A model generated the notes under the pieces. That model was not told the DNA's origin and searched no databases. It saw only the letters and a program-made list of their open reading frames with translations. From an uncultured Erythrobacteraceae bacterium (GTDB lineage Bacteria > Pseudomonadota > Alphaproteobacteria > Sphingomonadales > Sphingomonadaceae): a stretch of DNA of 5,556 nt. Below are positions 5,360 to 5,556 of this stretch, piece after piece (the stretch's first letter is position 1; each line of letters starts with the position of its first letter). The DNA lies in assembly GCA_946482075.1 (NCBI GenBank), contig CAMLQG010000136.1, positions 1-5,556 on the forward strand, written 5' to 3'. Made by a program: the position numbers and the translations under genes.

Positions 5360-5371
5360 TGAAACGGAAGC

Positions 5372-5401
5372 GATCTAGGCCGCTGCATTCGGTCAAAACA
5401 A
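5372..5401 (-). promoter_or_regulatory. Weak sigma70-like promoter candidate
   Basis: On the minus strand TTGTTT (5396-5401) and TAGATC (5372-5377) are 18 bp apart and would start transcription about 20-25 nt before the first ATG. An alternative TTGACC box lies inside the spacer but is too close to the -10. Matches are partial, and sphingomonad promoters are poorly defined, so this is tentative. Confidence 0.25.
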
Positions 5402-5505
5402 GCACCGCTCTCCGACTTGCGCGCTCAAGACATAGGCGATGCGCGGTTCCCCGGCTGCGCGCGGACATGGGACGATGTGTTTGAAGTGGCTTTGCTTCTA
5501 CGCAA

Positions 5506-5522
5506 GCGCAGCTATGCTGCGC
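5506..5522. promoter_or_regulatory. Perfect 7-bp dyad upstream of the operon
   Basis: GCGCAGC and GCTGCGC flank TAT as a perfect inverted repeat, about 165 bp before the first start codon. The rest of 5342-5556 has no gene I can support. The dyad could be an operator for a dimeric regulator, or part of a gene beyond the window; nothing here decides. Confidence 0.35.
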
Positions 5523-5556
5523 CGCGGGACGGCAGAGTCGAAGCACCCGCGTCCTC

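Noticed and set aside
3860..5362. A 500-codon plus-strand open frame opposite the OYE-like gene
   Set aside because: It is a shadow of the GC-rich minus-strand gene. The translation is low-complexity and His/Arg/Asp rich, with no motif, while the opposite strand has conserved cysteines and flavin motifs.
5031..5546. A 171-codon minus-strand frame overlapping the start of the OYE-like gene
   Set aside because: It is out of frame with the conserved protein and has no family motif. Most of it is the shifted frame of that gene.

Overview
The window is GC-rich DNA that reads like an alphaproteobacterium, most likely a sphingomonad (Novosphingobium/Sphingobium/Erythrobacteraceae type). The grounds are the codon use, the gene families, and the dispersed TCATCCCAGC...GCTGGGAT hairpin repeats, which I know from that order. 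The taxon is an inference; no marker gene is present.

Layout, left to right. Positions 1-358 hold no credible gene. From about 43 to 386 there is a composite repeat array: three copies of a CCGCTTCCCACCCA module alternate with two head-to-head pairs of 24-nt hairpins, and a fifth, divergent hairpin closes the array. Positions 359-5341 are four tightly packed minus-strand genes, with gaps of 14-21 nt and a clear Shine-Dalgarno sequence before each. In transcription order they are: (1) a 656-aa old-yellow-enzyme/2,4-dienoyl-CoA-reductase-like FMN/4Fe-4S/FAD flavoprotein; (2) a 178-aa lipoprotein with an NTF2/SnoaL-like domain; (3) a 273-aa short-chain dehydrogenase/reductase of the 2,4-dienoyl-CoA reductase type, with serine in place of the catalytic tyrosine; (4) a 532-aa FAD-binding PCMH/VAO-type oxidoreductase. 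Positions 5342-5556 are the gene-free leader, with a weak promoter candidate and a perfect 7-bp dyad.

The four genes look like one operon for redox remodelling of an unsaturated organic substrate, possibly a steroid, terpenoid, aromatic or acyl-CoA compound. Two unrelated enzymes associated with enone or dienoyl reduction sit together with a VAO-like flavin oxidase/dehydrogenase. The lipoprotein could bind a ligand at the envelope. The substrate cannot be read from the sequence.

The least ordinary features are the structured repeat array, whose last hairpin supplies the stop codon and C-terminal residues of the last gene, and the unusual catalytic residues in three of the four proteins. I see no CRISPR array, tRNA, rRNA, transposase or phage gene.
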